This document shows, in pieces, positions 23,930 through 30,990 of a DNA stretch of 64,000 nucleotides. Source of the DNA: Atriophallophorus winterbourni (taxonomy: Eukaryota > Platyhelminthes > Trematoda > Plagiorchiida > Microphallidae); NCBI GenBank assembly GCA_013407085.1, contig JACCGJ010000276.1, forward strand, positions 31,283 through 95,282, written 5' to 3'. Each line of letters starts with the position of its first letter. The stretch's first letter is position 1. The position numbers and the translations under genes were made by a program. The notes under the pieces are model-generated. The model worked only from the letters and a program-made list of their open reading frames with translations, was not told the DNA's origin and did no database searches.

Positions 23930-26900
23930 TTGTTTTTTTTGTTTTTGAAGTCAGCTTTTTAAATAATGTGTAATATAATATAATAGATCATTATAGATAT
24001 AATTATTATATATATATATAAATGACCAACTATTTCACATAAACACTTGCAGTCCATTACTCTGCAGCACTTTGCCTGGATCAGGCTTGTGATTTCATAT
24101 TGTCATGTTGTCTAGGCCAAGACAGATATAGGCAATGATACCTAAAAATGCTAGTGAGACTATAGCGTGTTTCCATACTCAGCTCAGTAATGGTGGCAAA
24201 TTAATTTACCACGATGTTAGCCGCGAAGTACAGAAATGCTACACGATTACACTTTGGCGAATCACAACGATTGTATAAAGAGACAGCTTTCATTCAAAAG
24301 TATGAAAATTTGTGGTAAGTATGGAAACAGAAATATATAAAAATAGAAAACCGACCTTCAGTGGATAGTTGAGCGGCAATCAAAAGGGCATACTCAAATG
24401 TCTTGGGGTCGCGGAATGCATGGAAAGACTTGATAAACAGATTGGGTAACGTAAGGCCGGAAGACAAGTTCTCTTTTGGCGCGTCTGGAAGAGCTAGCAG
24501 AAGGATTAAAATTAAATGATAACCATGCTGGAGAACAATGGTTACATACCGATTTTCAAGCATTCATTCTTCACACTATCGCTTGAAAGTTCCACGAAGC
24601 TTGTATTAAAGCATAACAAATCTGCTAAGCTAGTGCACAAGCGACTAAACACGTCGTGGCAGGTTGCCAGAACGGAGAGGCCTTCAGAATCTAGAAACAA
24701 AGATAGGACTCAAGATGAAGAAATTGGAATGAATTGAAAACTTAAGCGTACAACACAGCATAATCCAGTGTAAATGTGCATGCAATCACGAGCGTGTATA
24801 GAGATAAAGGTACTAATTGAATGTACGGATCTATAATCGCGTAGTGCTTCTGTACTGCGCAGCTAACACTGTGCTAAATTGACTCACCAACGGTACTGCG
24901 TTGCATGCGGAAACATGCTGGATTCCAACTATCATTTTAATTTCTCATATCCATCTGGTTCCCGGCAACCTGACAGTACCCTAGCCCACGTGCAATCTAT
25001 GACTGCACAGCACTGTGCCTGGTCCAGGCTTGCCATATCATATGAACTGTGCGGATTCTGGTATCATAAGGTTGAATGGTTTGGACACATACAAGAGATG
25101 ACAGTTGTAAAACTAAAACATTTTCTGACCTGTAGAAATCAACGGTTACGAGCAATAAAACAGCGTCACCCGTGTATTACAAAGGTACGCACAATCCCAT
25201 TACGTAAATATGCTTCCAATTCTGACATTTAGAATCATGAAGATTGTCGGCATATTGTGCGCTGTGAAATTTCATATTTTACCTATATACTAAAAGTCAG
25301 AGTAAACCTACAACTTCATTGTTAGCGTATAGCCGGTGTTTTATGTAGCGCTTACAAACGCTGTGTGCTGCACATCCTGTAAGATAATTAAAAAAAACAC
25401 AGACATCGTGCCATTAAGCGCATCATCAGTAAAGAAGAGTTCATGTACCAAAATGGTGTACGTGTGCATGAGGTCAAAGTCATGGAATCATGGAGAGCCA
25501 CAAAGTTTGAGAGAACACATGCGGATTTAGATATTGTCAGGCTATCAAAATATTTTCTCAACTAGTATGCTGACACATTTATATTTTCCAAATAACATGT
25601 GTATGAAATCACAATATTGACACGGGCATAGTTCCGCACAATCGTAGACGGCACGTGCTAATATGATAGAAAATTGCAGTGACTGCAGGGTGTTTCCGCA
25701 TGCAGCTCACTACCGGTAAGGAATCCAGATAGCACGGTGTACTATACTATACTATACGACTGCGAGACGTTATAATTAAAAAAGGCCAAACAATAGCGGA
25801 GTGTGAGAAACACGTAGTTATTCGACGTTCAATTTAACTGAATTTTATTTTAGTGCAGCAAAATGAAATATAAGTTAAAACAGTAACGTGCCTAGCACTT
25901 GCAGATAGCCATACAACGTGCGCAGACGCTTCCGCAGTTGACATTCATCTAAAAGAAAAACAAAAAAATATTCGACAATTGTTAAAATGAAAAAGGGGAC
26001 GATTAAACAGCACATTTAATCGTTCTCACCGAGATTGGAAGCGCAAAAGCGGCTCAGAGAGGCGATATTATCACACAGGGACGAGATCACAATGCCTCTC
26101 AAAACGCGACTGCGAACTTGAAAAGCGGGTAACGACACATGCAGATGCGGGTCTAAAACACTTGCTTCGTCATGAAAAACAAACTGATTTAGCTTTTTTA
26201 GTGCCAAGGCAGTCACATCAGTGAGTGGGTTTGATGCGATCAAGAGTACCAACGCACTGAGAATGCTGTCACGTAATTTCAAGCCACAATCTGTAATAAG
26301 CAGAGCAGGGCATTTCGAGAGAAGGCCGGTGAGCCATTTCGTGAAAGCACTGGCAAGACGTCGTTCACTGTGTAATTCGCAATCTAATTGAACATGTAGC
26401 AGGTTGTCGATGGAGCGCATTATCAAATCCGCCAGGTTAGCACGCGATAAATCATACCAGGTCAAGGAAAACGGGACGACAATTGAATTACTGGAATCTG
26501 TTTGGGCTGAAGAAGAAAGAAAAACTGGTTAATGACATGTTTCGTTATAAATGGTTGTAATATTTACGGTTTTATCGATTATAATTAGGATCAAGAAGCA
26601 TATAGTAAGAAAATCCAAAGTCTCAAGATAGGATCGCTCGTTGACGAAACGTTATGTATGTATGAAAGCATAAGCCTGATACAGTCAAAAAGCCGTACAA
26701 TCAGAGACTGCACGTGGGCTAAGATACTGTCAGGTTGCCCAGGCCTAGACAGATATGAGAAAGAAAATAGAAATGGCAGTGAGACTCCAGCCTGTTTCAG
26801 CATGCAGCTCACCACCGATGGGCAATCAATTTAGCACGGTTTTAGCCGCACAACACATAAGTACAGTACGATTGCACATCTGTGCAGACGAAACGTTAGC

Positions 26901-27815
26901 GAAGGAGGCAGTCAGATAGAAAAGTAGAAATCAAACAAGCTTACTTGCTGTTAGATGTGGAGATAGGACACGACCGAAAGTGACAGCCAAGGCACATAAC
27001 CAAGTATTCAGTCCGGCCTGAATCGAGAGGAGTAATTGATAGATCATGTGAATAGAAACATAAATAATCAAATTAGAAAAGTTACCTCTTTAACACTCGA
27101 ACCGATTTTTTCATCGCCAGTTATTATCCGGAAGACCGTTTGTGACAATCCAGGAAGAAAGTTTGCAACTGAATTTGCCAACAGTTCACATTCGCAGTCA
27201 GTGGAATTCTTTGGTCGTGTGATCTCGGACAAGGATCGGAGTGCTTCCACGCGCACAGCACGCCAGCTAGCGTGTTCTGCGATTTCTAGCAGAGTCGAGT
27301 ATATATGAGCCAGGAGCGGCCAGTGAGGTTGGGAAAACAAAACTTTGATCAAACTTTTAGGCTCAAACTGAAGTGAAAATGATATTACCTTGGAGTAATG
27401 CGACAGAACAATGCTCCTAAAAGTTCTGTGATAGTGAAACAGCATTCTTCGGACAAAACAGACCAAGGGAATTCGATGTTGGCCGATTGGGACGATAACA
27501 AATAAAGGACGGAACTCAGATCATCTAGTAATTGTACGCAAATAGGTGAAATGACGGAAGTGTGTTTGGATAAAATCAAGGAGTAAATCCGATAGATCAA
27601 TTCTAAATTATCACTTTTGAGTTTTCTGGTACAGACAGTAGAATCTAAATGAGATCTTACTTTTGTTGACGGAAATACAAGCGCAACTTTGGATGAATAA
27701 TTTCAAAGGTTTTAGCAGGGTTGACAGTGTTAGATTCAACAGATTGAAGTATTTGTTGAAGCAAAGGTGTCCACTGAGCAAATGGGGCATTGGCAGATGT
27801 CTGGATTAATGTCAT
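7443..27815 (-). CDS. TTI1: TELO2-interacting protein 1 (TTI1), multi-exon gene
   Basis: TTI1 is a HEAT-repeat scaffold that with TELO2 and TTI2 forms the TTT complex, which helps HSP90 and R2TP fold and stabilise PIKK kinases (mTOR, ATM, ATR). The call comes from collinear resemblance to animal TTI1 along almost the whole chain: FLPGLSQTVFRIITGDE (exon 3), LRTLYGYLQVL (exon 6), MLVSDITLNLHRFLLL (exon 13), MLRCINLLANADAKLRLL (exon 16), LLLPLAHKVWLSLM (exon 17) and PELISELLGSL at the C-terminus. Splice sites and phases agree at nearly every junction, giving about 1,110 residues; the human protein has about 1,090. Exon lengths are 57-477 bases, and introns range from 35 bases to several kilobases filled with repeats. 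The start ATG at 27815 follows a short plausible leader. One exon is probably missing between 22176 and 18613, where phases do not fit. Confidence 0.92.
7588..7725 (-). CDS. TTI1: TTI1 exon 21
   Basis: Encodes ASQQSLCCIWRSDPGLIWTM and HLSPDHREKLFNKPPFAECQ, matching '[23 protein letters not shown]'. Phase 0 at both ends, donor GAG|GTAACC. Confidence 0.88.
7812..7898 (-). CDS. TTI1: TTI1 exon 20
   Basis: Encodes LGLASESLRPVVQMLILYLG and NTQPRGLQQ, matching '[23 protein letters not shown]'. Acceptor TTATAG, donor CAA|GTATGT. Confidence 0.88.
7948..8035 (-). CDS. TTI1: TTI1 exon 19
   Basis: Encodes SGASDSYRFLTSYRVQRHLL and LELGRLCMQ, matching 'AFKLQLAVLQGLGPLCERL'. Donor CAG|GTAACC, phase 0. 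Confidence 0.88.
8036..8075 (-). other. 40-base TTI1 intron
   Basis: GTTTGTCC...AATTTCAG. Its removal moves the reading frame from LIRGSRV to SSGASDSYRFLTSYRVQRHL, both TTI1-like. An apparent frameshift here is thus an intron. Confidence 0.8.
8076..8191 (-). CDS. TTI1: TTI1 exon 18
   Basis: Encodes AFELLLVLTKVAGGFLRSRA and SEIMSPLLSFLIRGSRV, matching '[32 protein letters not shown]'. Acceptor TCTCGTCAG, donor GTCAG|GTTTGT, phase 2 out. Confidence 0.93.
8252..8480 (-). repeat. SINE-A copy in TTI1 intron
   Basis: Near full-length, diverged copy with a TACATA-type tail at 8250-8270 and the 5' end near 8480. Confidence 0.8.
8718..8800 (-). CDS. TTI1: TTI1 exon 17
   Basis: Encodes NLLLPLAHKVWLSLMSRFRD and QHAVVVER, close to '[21 protein letters not shown]' of human TTI1. 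Phase 1 in, 0 out (AAAGG|GTGAGT). Confidence 0.93.
9268..9373 (-). CDS. TTI1: TTI1 exon 16
   Basis: Encodes TMLRCINLLANADAKLRLLA, matching '[24 protein letters not shown]'. Acceptor CCTAACAG; donor GATA|GTGAGT, phase 1 out. Confidence 0.9.
10290..10395 (+). repeat. Repeat H copy with decayed hammerhead
   Basis: Aligned to the hammerhead core, 10331-10378 reads TTTATGA, a GGGC-GAACA-ACAC hairpin, and AAAACCGG. Several core bases have changed, so it is unlikely to cleave. Confidence 0.5.
10512..10721 (-). CDS. TTI1: TTI1 exon 15 (acidic linker)
   Basis: Acceptor TTTCGCAG, then ISFPRESSCAYTSTVKNLHK and a low-complexity acidic stretch SRASDSDEDSTSVHNPEDTS. It sits where human TTI1 has its disordered acidic linker. 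Exactly 70 codons, phase 0 at both ends, donor GAAGAG|GTGAGT. Confidence 0.8.
11480..11640. repeat. Dispersed repeat shared with 17920-18000
   Basis: The AATCACAATAATCCACGGTC AAGCGGTGAAACG stretch recurs, diverged, at about 17950. Family unknown. Confidence 0.35.
11620..11720 (+). repeat. Repeat H copy with decayed hammerhead
   Basis: TTTCAAGGCTCACTGAACC is followed by TTTCCACTAGATGAGTG and an altered GAAA region (CAAAGCGGAAGTG). The stem I halves are still recognisable. Confidence 0.45.
11736..12178 (-). repeat. Repeat C copy 1
   Basis: Shares about 440 bases, diverged, with 54905-55465 (opposite strand) and 59822-60139 plus 61272-61505. Landmarks are CTCCTCCTGGAGGACGAGTC, GCACAACTAAGTGCGACCTG and GTTGGTAGAAGCAGTTC. 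No convincing protein. Confidence 0.75.
12180..13201. other. TTI1 intron stretch without recognised features
   Basis: Only short open frames without family resemblance are seen. Confidence 0.4.
13202..13390 (-). CDS. TTI1: TTI1 exon 14
   Basis: Encodes RLNHVSFHVQVLQCLDLTYE, then FLPALRYLMITCRHWHN (compare 'FVSVLHALMAALAQWFPD') and a polar tail to PPPVV. The donor GTG|GTATGT is good. The acceptor (13390 or 13387) has a poor pyrimidine tract, so the 5' edge is uncertain. Confidence 0.75.
13556..13620 (-). repeat. SINE-A fragment
   Basis: Diverged 3' part with tail at 13553-13570. Confidence 0.6.
13790..14062. repeat. TCTA/TATC microsatellite split by SINE-A
   Basis: Long imperfect tetranucleotide array (TCTATCTA...). 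A SINE-A 3' part (13880-13972) sits inside it. Confidence 0.9.
13880..13972 (-). repeat. SINE-A 3' part inside a microsatellite
   Basis: About 92 bases, almost equal to the consensus. Its tetranucleotide tail merges with the surrounding TCTA array. Confidence 0.85.
14745..15120 (-). mobile_element. LINE 3' end (C-terminal part of reverse transcriptase ORF)
   Basis: The minus strand reads MEALCKAWEEQIRSWLLNTD, then degenerate matches to the LINE end at 50200-50690 (R.R.R..., Cys finger region, GLFS) and the same 3' UTR with GGTCGACATAGACTGAAGGA-like sequence. Several stops; a remnant. Confidence 0.55.
15306..15358 (-). repeat. SINE-A 3' fragment, first of a tandem pair
   Basis: Ends in the middle of the conserved part, where the next copy starts. 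Confidence 0.65.
15359..15596 (-). repeat. SINE-A full-length copy
   Basis: Good reference copy. From its 3' end backward it contains ATGAAAGCACAAGCCTGATC, GACTGCACGTGGGCT, GTTGCACAGGCCTAGACAG and, near the 5' end, AATTTAGCACGATGTTAGCC and GATTGCACATCCGTGCAC. Lies just downstream of TTI1 exon 13. Confidence 0.88.
15664..15880 (-). CDS. TTI1: TTI1 exon 13
   Basis: Encodes VDDLLSSNADMLVSDITLNL HRFLLL, matching '[20 protein letters not shown]', then a variable acidic/threonine-rich loop and VKIIPVIRPL. Acceptor TATTCCAG; donor TTTG|GTAAAA, phase 0 out. Confidence 0.92.
15926..16005 (-). repeat. SINE-A 3' fragment
   Basis: Tail plus about 75 conserved bases, truncated after GATACTGTTAG. Confidence 0.7.
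16591..16763 (-). CDS. TTI1: TTI1 exon 12
   Basis: Encodes LYRCKQRDAATVNASVLFDE and GQTAKHCLRYVADNLGYS, matching 'VATSTMMDVCRACGYDS' of human TTI1. Phase 0 in, phase 2 out (CCAG|GTCGGT). Confidence 0.85.
16998..17034. repeat. TA microsatellite
   Basis: Uninterrupted TA dinucleotide run of about 36 bases. Confidence 0.9.
17540..17783 (-). repeat. SINE-A full-length copy
   Basis: Full-length with a TGTA-type tail. At its 5' end it abuts a tRNA-like segment. Confidence 0.85.
17780..17845 (+). repeat. tRNA-derived segment (SINE head or pseudo-tRNA)
   Basis: GAGCTAAGATG (A-box-like), an anticodon-arm-like part and a B box GGGTTCAATCC at 17826-17836 are in tRNA order. The acceptor stem does not close and the D arm is shortened. 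Probably the pol III head of an unrelated SINE. Confidence 0.45.
18430..18613 (-). CDS. TTI1: TTI1 exon 11
   Basis: Encodes RFVTEFFASDLSSSISITTF and KRMKDRAICDCLLLELFATA. The second part matches '[20 protein letters not shown]'. Acceptor CTGTTCAG, donor CACAG|GTGAGA, phase 0 out. Confidence 0.78.
18614..22175 (-). other. TTI1 intron region with an unfound exon
   Basis: Exon 9 ends in phase 1, but exon 11 needs an entry in phase 2, so at least one coding exon should lie here. A donor-like AAT|GTAAGTT at about 20045 follows the frame SGLSVGYN, but no acceptor gives a stop-free exon in the right phase. The stretch also holds a SINE-A copy (18962-19145). An unrecognised 102-codon open frame (19550-19858, plus) is probably chance. 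Confidence 0.5.
18962..19145 (+). repeat. SINE-A copy
   Basis: Near full-length with a CATACCATATC-type tail. A related unoccupied sequence lies at about 53470-53545. Confidence 0.82.
22176..22295 (-). CDS. TTI1: TTI1 exon 9
   Basis: Encodes STFDLFIDTCRDLMTQYGDT and LSIAALSGYLGNG, matching '[23 protein letters not shown]' of human TTI1. Acceptor TTTTCAG, donor AACG|GTAAGT, phase 1 at both ends. Confidence 0.85.
23321..23674. repeat. Palindromic (foldback) element
   Basis: Left arm 23321-23477 is the imperfect reverse complement of right arm 23521-23674. Both outer ends read ATTTACGAATTTGAGGATAA-like and both inner ends CGGTTAATTTTTGTTT. The 43-base loop contains a smaller hairpin GTCAGAT/ATCTGAC (23482-23488, 23505-23511). 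No coding capacity. It resembles a foldback or MITE-like element. Confidence 0.75.
23728..23770 (+). ncRNA. Type-I hammerhead ribozyme, second family
   Basis: The plus strand reads stem I GCATAC, core CTGATGA (23734-23740), stem II GCGG-CGACAA-TCGC (four pairs including one G-U), core GAAA (23755-23758), a minimal stem III (C CGAT) and cleavage base C (23764). The stem I partner GTGTGT (23765-23770) gives six pairs with two wobbles. All conserved core bases are present. Stem III is weaker than in the 6383 copy because a C-A mismatch replaces C-G. It lies between two palindromes (23321-23674 and 23797-23972). Confidence 0.65.
23797..23972. repeat. Second palindrome with AT-repeat loop
   Basis: ATTATTTATAAAATCTGACT and the following CAAAACAAAAAAAACAAG recur inverted at 23929-23972. 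Between them lies a TA-rich run (23840-23928). The arm sequence also matches the loop of the palindrome at 23321-23674. Confidence 0.65.
24058..24262. repeat. SINE-A copy with inverted 3' part
   Basis: The 3' part (24058-24100) is in plus sense, while the rest (24104-24262) is in minus sense. This is a rearranged copy of the type made by twin priming or a local inversion. Confidence 0.7.
24356..24493 (-). CDS. TTI1: TTI1 exon 8
   Basis: Encodes LPDAPKENLSSGLTLPNLFI and KSFHAFRDPKTFEYALLIAA. Phases match (1 in, 1 out; GAAG|GTCGGT). The acceptor could be either of two in-frame AGs (24493 or nine bases further on). Confidence 0.82.
24550..24690 (-). CDS. TTI1: TTI1 exon 7
   Basis: Acceptor TTTCTAG, then DSEGLSVLATCHDVFSRLCT and SLADLLCFNTSFVELSSD. 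It aligns with '[22 protein letters not shown]' of human TTI1. Donor ATCG|GTATGT, phase 1. Confidence 0.82.
24851..25040 (+). repeat. SINE-A copy in TTI1 intron
   Basis: Full-length but diverged, tail CCATATCATAT. Confidence 0.75.
25602..25745 (-). repeat. SINE-A copy, strongly diverged
   Basis: Recognisable by ATGAAATCACAA, CCGCACAATCGTAGAC and CATGCAGCTCACTACCGGTA, with internal deletions. Confidence 0.6.
25892..25948 (-). CDS. TTI1: TTI1 exon 6, with a GC donor
   Basis: The exon encodes ECQLRKRLRTLYGYLQVL, matching 'LSLLLGYLKLLG' of human TTI1. The only exit keeping the frame with exon 7 is AG|GCACGT, a GC-AG intron. GT donors nearby give the wrong phase. Confidence 0.75.
   Translation of the reverse strand: MNVNCGSVCARCMAICKC
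26030..26506 (-). CDS. TTI1: TTI1 exon 5
   Basis: Longest exon, 477 bases. The acceptor TTCTTCAG is followed by QTDSSNSIVVPFSLTWYDLS and then a run of HEAT-like helices: ANLADLIMRSIDNLLHV, LASAFTKWLTGLLSKC, LILSALVLLIASNPL and ALKKLNQFVF. Phase 1 in, phase 1 out (CTCG|GTGAGA). Confidence 0.9.
26653..26887 (-). repeat. SINE-A copy in TTI1 intron 4 (source of a transduction)
   Basis: Full-length copy in the sense orientation of TTI1, ending in a CATA-type tail at 26645-26660. It shares private variants with the copy at 53015-53240: GTACAATCAG, CACCACCGATG, ACATAAGTAC and CAGACGAAACGTTAGC. This marks it as the probable source of that insertion. Confidence 0.85.
26945..27017 (-). CDS. TTI1: TTI1 exon 4
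   Basis: The exon encodes AGLNTWLCALAVTFGRVLSP and HLTA, with acceptor TCGATTCAG and donor GCAA|GTAAGC. The phases fit both neighbours (0 in, 1 out). It is flanked downstream by a sense-oriented SINE-A copy (26653-26887). Exon, intron piece and SINE were copied together to 53015-53370. Confidence 0.88.
27086..27353 (-). CDS. TTI1: TTI1 exon 3
   Basis: The exon encodes LIKVLFSQPHWPLLAHIYST, then RAVRVEALRSL and LANSVANFLPGLSQTVFRII followed by TGDEKIGSSVKE. The FLPG...RIITGD stretch is the clearest TTI1 signature in the gene. It ends ...GTTAAAGAG|GTAACT in phase 0. Its last eight bases reappear in the retrocopy at 53363-53370. Confidence 0.92.
27354..27388 (-). other. 35-base TTI1 intron
   Basis: It runs from GTAATAT to CTAAAAG. 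Removing exactly these 35 bases joins ITPS to LIKVLFSQPHW in the TTI1-like frame. Other choices bring in a stop. Confidence 0.65.
27389..27613 (-). CDS. TTI1: TTI1 exon 2
   Basis: The acceptor is CAAAAG|TGATAA. The 47-base intron restores the frame, giving NDNLELIYRIYSLILSK, then VQLLDDLSSVLYLLSS and VLSEECCFTITELLGALF, which match the first HEAT repeats of TTI1. Donor CCAAG|GTAATAT, phase 2. Confidence 0.85.
27661..27815 (-). CDS. TTI1: TTI1 exon 1 (start codon)
   Basis: ATG at 27815-27813 begins MTLIQTSANAPFAQWTPLLQ and ends LRLYFRQQ. The FEIIHPKLRLYF part corresponds to the 'QQYILFPLRF' region of human TTI1. Donor AA|GTAAGA at 27660-27659, phase 2. Confidence 0.8.
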
Positions 27816-28194
27816 CGCGATTCTGTTTGAAAGGAAAGTAAATTTAAAAGCAACGATTGAGAACGAGTTACGCTGCGATATGGGTTGCGATATGAACGGT
27901 AGAATGGTAATACGAGGAAATCCTACCGATCCTATCAATCTCCTATGCTATCAATAAAACATTATCTCATAAAGCGCGTTAAAACAGCTTATGATTATGA
28001 GTCCCAAGAAAGACAAAGCTATGGTAAATAGCTGAAGTGAAAATACTGCAAACAAGTGCCCAACACCGCCGTAAATGCACGGTGTCAGATTACGATATTT
28101 GTCACCGTAATCATATATTTTTGAAAGCTTTCCGCTTTATAAACAGGGAGTGGTTTTATAAAATATTCGAATTTATAGGTAGCATTTCGATAAA

Positions 28195-28330
28195 GCTAAA
28201 ACCCATCAAATCCAAGTTCAAGGTGCACAGGGCTGAAGGTGGCTAAAAACCAATCACGCGCCCAGATTTCCTTCGATGGTATGTGGTTGAGCACCAGGCA
28301 TTTCGATATCGAGTATTCAGTTCGTACGGT
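28195..28330 (-). repeat. Repeat G copy
   Basis: AAGTTCAAGGTGCACAGGGC TGAAGG and CCAATCACGCG...AGATTTCCTTCGATGG are shared with 33085-33290, 63366-63500 and 63536-63690. Confidence 0.65.
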
Positions 28331-28439
28331 TTACACGCTCTTGTTTCCGGTTATCTGGAAAGTAAAGTAGAGGTTCTCTTTTCGATTCGTGATTTGAACA
28401 TCGTATTTCTTTGAAAGAAATATATTTAACAGTGGCATT

Positions 28440-28565
28440 TAAGTATACCTTTGTTTATAACTATACAAGTGTTTCAAGGTGCTCTGAACCTTATCTTACT
28501 GTTTCCACTTGATGAACGTAAACAGCCAGTAATCGGTTGTGTTGTGTACGTAATAGAGATATGAG
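28440..28565 (+). repeat. Repe­at H copy with hammerhead-like core
   Basis: TTTCCACTTGATGAACGTAA with AAACAGCCAG and TCGGTTGTG. The first core base is T instead of C and GAAA reads GTAA, so it is probably inactive. Confidence 0.55.
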
Positions 28566-28667
28566 CACAGAAATATATTAGTCCTTTATAAGAGCCTTGA
28601 GTGCGTTGTCAGAAATCACTTTTTGATTCTGTATTAAGGCATCGTGGTTCTGTTCATGTTCTTTTTT

Positions 28668-28836
28668 CTTCCGCATATCTGTCTAGGCCTGGGCAAACTG
28701 ACAGTATCTTAGCCCACGTGCAGTCTCTGACTGTGCGGCACTTACCTGGATCAGGCTTGTGCTTTCATACCATACTAAGTCCAGTCTTTGACTGTGCGGC
28801 ACTTTGCCTGGATCATGGCTTGTGCTTTTATACCAT
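28668..28836 (+). repeat. Two SINE-A 3' parts in tandem
   Basis: 28668-28772 and 28775-28836 both end in GCTTGTGCTTT(C/T)ATACCATA. They are arranged head to tail. Confidence 0.78.
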
Positions 28837-28939
28837 ATCGTGGTTCCGTGTAGAACCCTATATAACAGTGGCATTCAAATAAGTGTTGCCGAGAATCCGT
28901 GTACAAGAAGTAATTCATTTTCTTCTTCTTCCAATACCT

Positions 28940-29060
28940 TTTGTTTACCACTATACCATTGTTTCAAGGTTCACTGAAGCTGATCTTACAGTCCCCATCT
29001 GATGACGGCAAACAGCCAGAAACTGGTAGTGGTGAGAAAAGGATGGGGATGTGAGCACCA
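28940..29060 (+). repeat. Repeat H copy with near-intact hammerhead
   Basis: At 28993-29036 stem I CCCCAT, core CTGATGA, a GGC-AAACA-GCC hairpin flanked by a C/A mismatch, GAAAC, minimal stem III TG-GT, and partner GTGGTG. The core is intact, but the closing pair of stem II is not a pair. Confidence 0.6.
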
Positions 29061-29069
29061 AAATATAAT

Positions 29070-30439
29070 GATACAAATATGTTTTTGTTTTTAGTTTTTT
29101 ACTAGACAATATTTGGAAATAGGGTATGCCGTTAGATAGGTTTATTAAACCATCTGTGAGATTATTCCAATGGTTGACCATGTTTGCTGAAAATGTGCTC
29201 ACGCACCAGCAGACTGGGTCTAATCTTGAGAAGTTTCATTGAATAAGACCTTGTAGCGGTTTTAGGAACAAACTTCAGTAATATTATTTCCAGTGAGATT
29301 CTTTAGAATAATAAAAGATTCTATTGGGTCGCCTCGCAGCCACCGTCTCTTTAGTGAAAACAGATCAAGGTCCTTGAGTCTTGACTCAAAGGTTTTACCT
29401 CTCACCCTTAACCATCCTAGTCCCAAGGCGCTGGAATTTTTCAAGATACAAGATATCTTTATTTAAGTACAATGCCCAGGATTGAACGCAGAATTCTAAG
29501 TGAGGTCGCACGATTACTTTATATAGAGGAATGAAGATAGACACTTCGGGATCCAACGCTGAGCACAGTCTGAACGTTTCCCCGCGAGTCTCGTTTGCTG
29601 CTTCGGCACTTAAAATCTCCTGTAGTAGTAATGCCGAGATCTTTCGCTTTGTGAGACGCAGCGATTATGATAGTTCCTTCGCCGACTTCTAGTAGTGTCG
29701 TTTCCGAATCAGAACGCACCTCTTCCACAAAATTGTTTGAAAGTAGCATGTCTTTGTCCGTTCGATTACTTTTCCTAAATCCGAAATAAGAGTAACTCTA
29801 CTATCGATCCTGGGATCTTAACATCACCAGCAAACAAAAAGCAACGTGAACTCAAGCAAGCTGCCAGGTCGTTTACAATAATGAGAAAAAATCGTGGACC
29901 AAGAAATGAGCCTTGAAGCACTTCACTGAGTATCACGGATTCTACCGAGCACACCCCTGCAATTCTAACACAGTGCGATTGGTCAAAAAGCTGTCTAACC
30001 ATCCATGTACTTTAATAGTTCTATCGTTCAATAGTTTATTAAGGTATAAGAAGCTAAGAGCATGTATCAACCGCACGGTAGATTGAGTGGTTCTAAGGAC
30101 TTATAGCGGGTCACATTCGCGCTTAGCTTGCACCATCAATTGATTTTTGTGGCATTTGGACATTAAGGGCGTCAACCCGGGACACGGCTACCCACCACAT
30201 CCTCCGGAACAAGTTCAGTTGAAACCGCGTGCGTTTGTACTTCCGATTCTGGGATCTTTATTGCGAGCGAGGGAATTGTTGAAAAAATGCGGTAGGGGTT
30301 GTGAAAAAATGAAAATAGTGTTCACGGGGTTCACCTGTGATAGCAAACATTTTTGGCTTTTACAGAATATACCTGTGGTTCTCCGAGTCAAAGGCCTTGT
30401 GAAAATCAAGGTAGCATACTTTGACTACTCTCCCTTTAT
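29070..30439 (-). mobile_element. CR1-type LINE remnant, 3' part
   Basis: On the minus strand: EVLQGSFLGPRFFLIIVNDL (reverse transcriptase motif 'QGSxLGPxLFxxYINDL'), RCFLFAGDVKI (from FADD, second catalytic D kept, first A-D changed), then FESRLKDLDLFSLKRRWLRG near the C-terminus. Stops and frameshifts throughout. The upstream part continues past a SINE-A insertion at 30646-30990. Confidence 0.75.
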
Positions 30440-30645
30440 CGAGCCATAATGTCAATGATTGGCCAGAGGTAGTGAGCTGCATGCTGAAACAGGCTGGAGT
30501 CTCACTATCATTTCCTGTTCTTTTTTCTTTCTCATGTCTGTCTAAGCCTGGGCAACCTGACAGTATCTTAGCCCACGTGCAGTCTCTGACTGTGCGGCAC
30601 TTTGCCTGGATCAGGCTTGTGCTTTCATACATACATACATTTCTT
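30440..30645 (+). repeat. SINE-A copy inserted in a CR1 remnant
   Basis: It interrupts the CR1 between 30439 and 30646. The related CR1 at 34555-34575 shows the uninterrupted sequence. The tail is four CATA units. Confidence 0.82.
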
Positions 30646-30990
30646 TAAAAAAGCTCACAAGATTTGTTAAGCAGGACCTTATTTCCAAAATATATGCTAG
30701 GCATCGCATATTGAGGAATTCGCTACCAAATGTTTACATATCTGGTGCCGAATGATTTTTTTAAGCAATTCCAAAGAATTCTGGTCACGCTTACTGGTCT
30801 TTAGTTCCGTACATCCAAACTAGGACTTTTTTGTGTATGGCTACCACCGTCGCTCGTTTCCAATCATCCGGTAGTATACCCTAGAGTAAGTTAGCTAATT
30901 GCAAGGCTAATTACAGTCGCGGGCAGTTGCTGGATAGCCGGATATATACCGTCGGAGCCAACCGACTTAGTTTTATCCAGATGCGATCCT
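30646..30990 (-). mobile_element. CR1 remnant, continuation upstream of the SINE-A
   Basis: Matches 34570-34950 closely, including TACCGTCGGAGCCAACCGAC and TTAGTTTTATCCAG. Corresponds to the 'SVGxDGIxP' part of the CR1 reverse transcriptase. Confidence 0.65.

Noticed and set aside
27354..27613. TTI1 as a pseudogene because of frame changes in exons 1-3
   Set aside because: Choosing introns of 47 and 35 bases restores one continuous frame.
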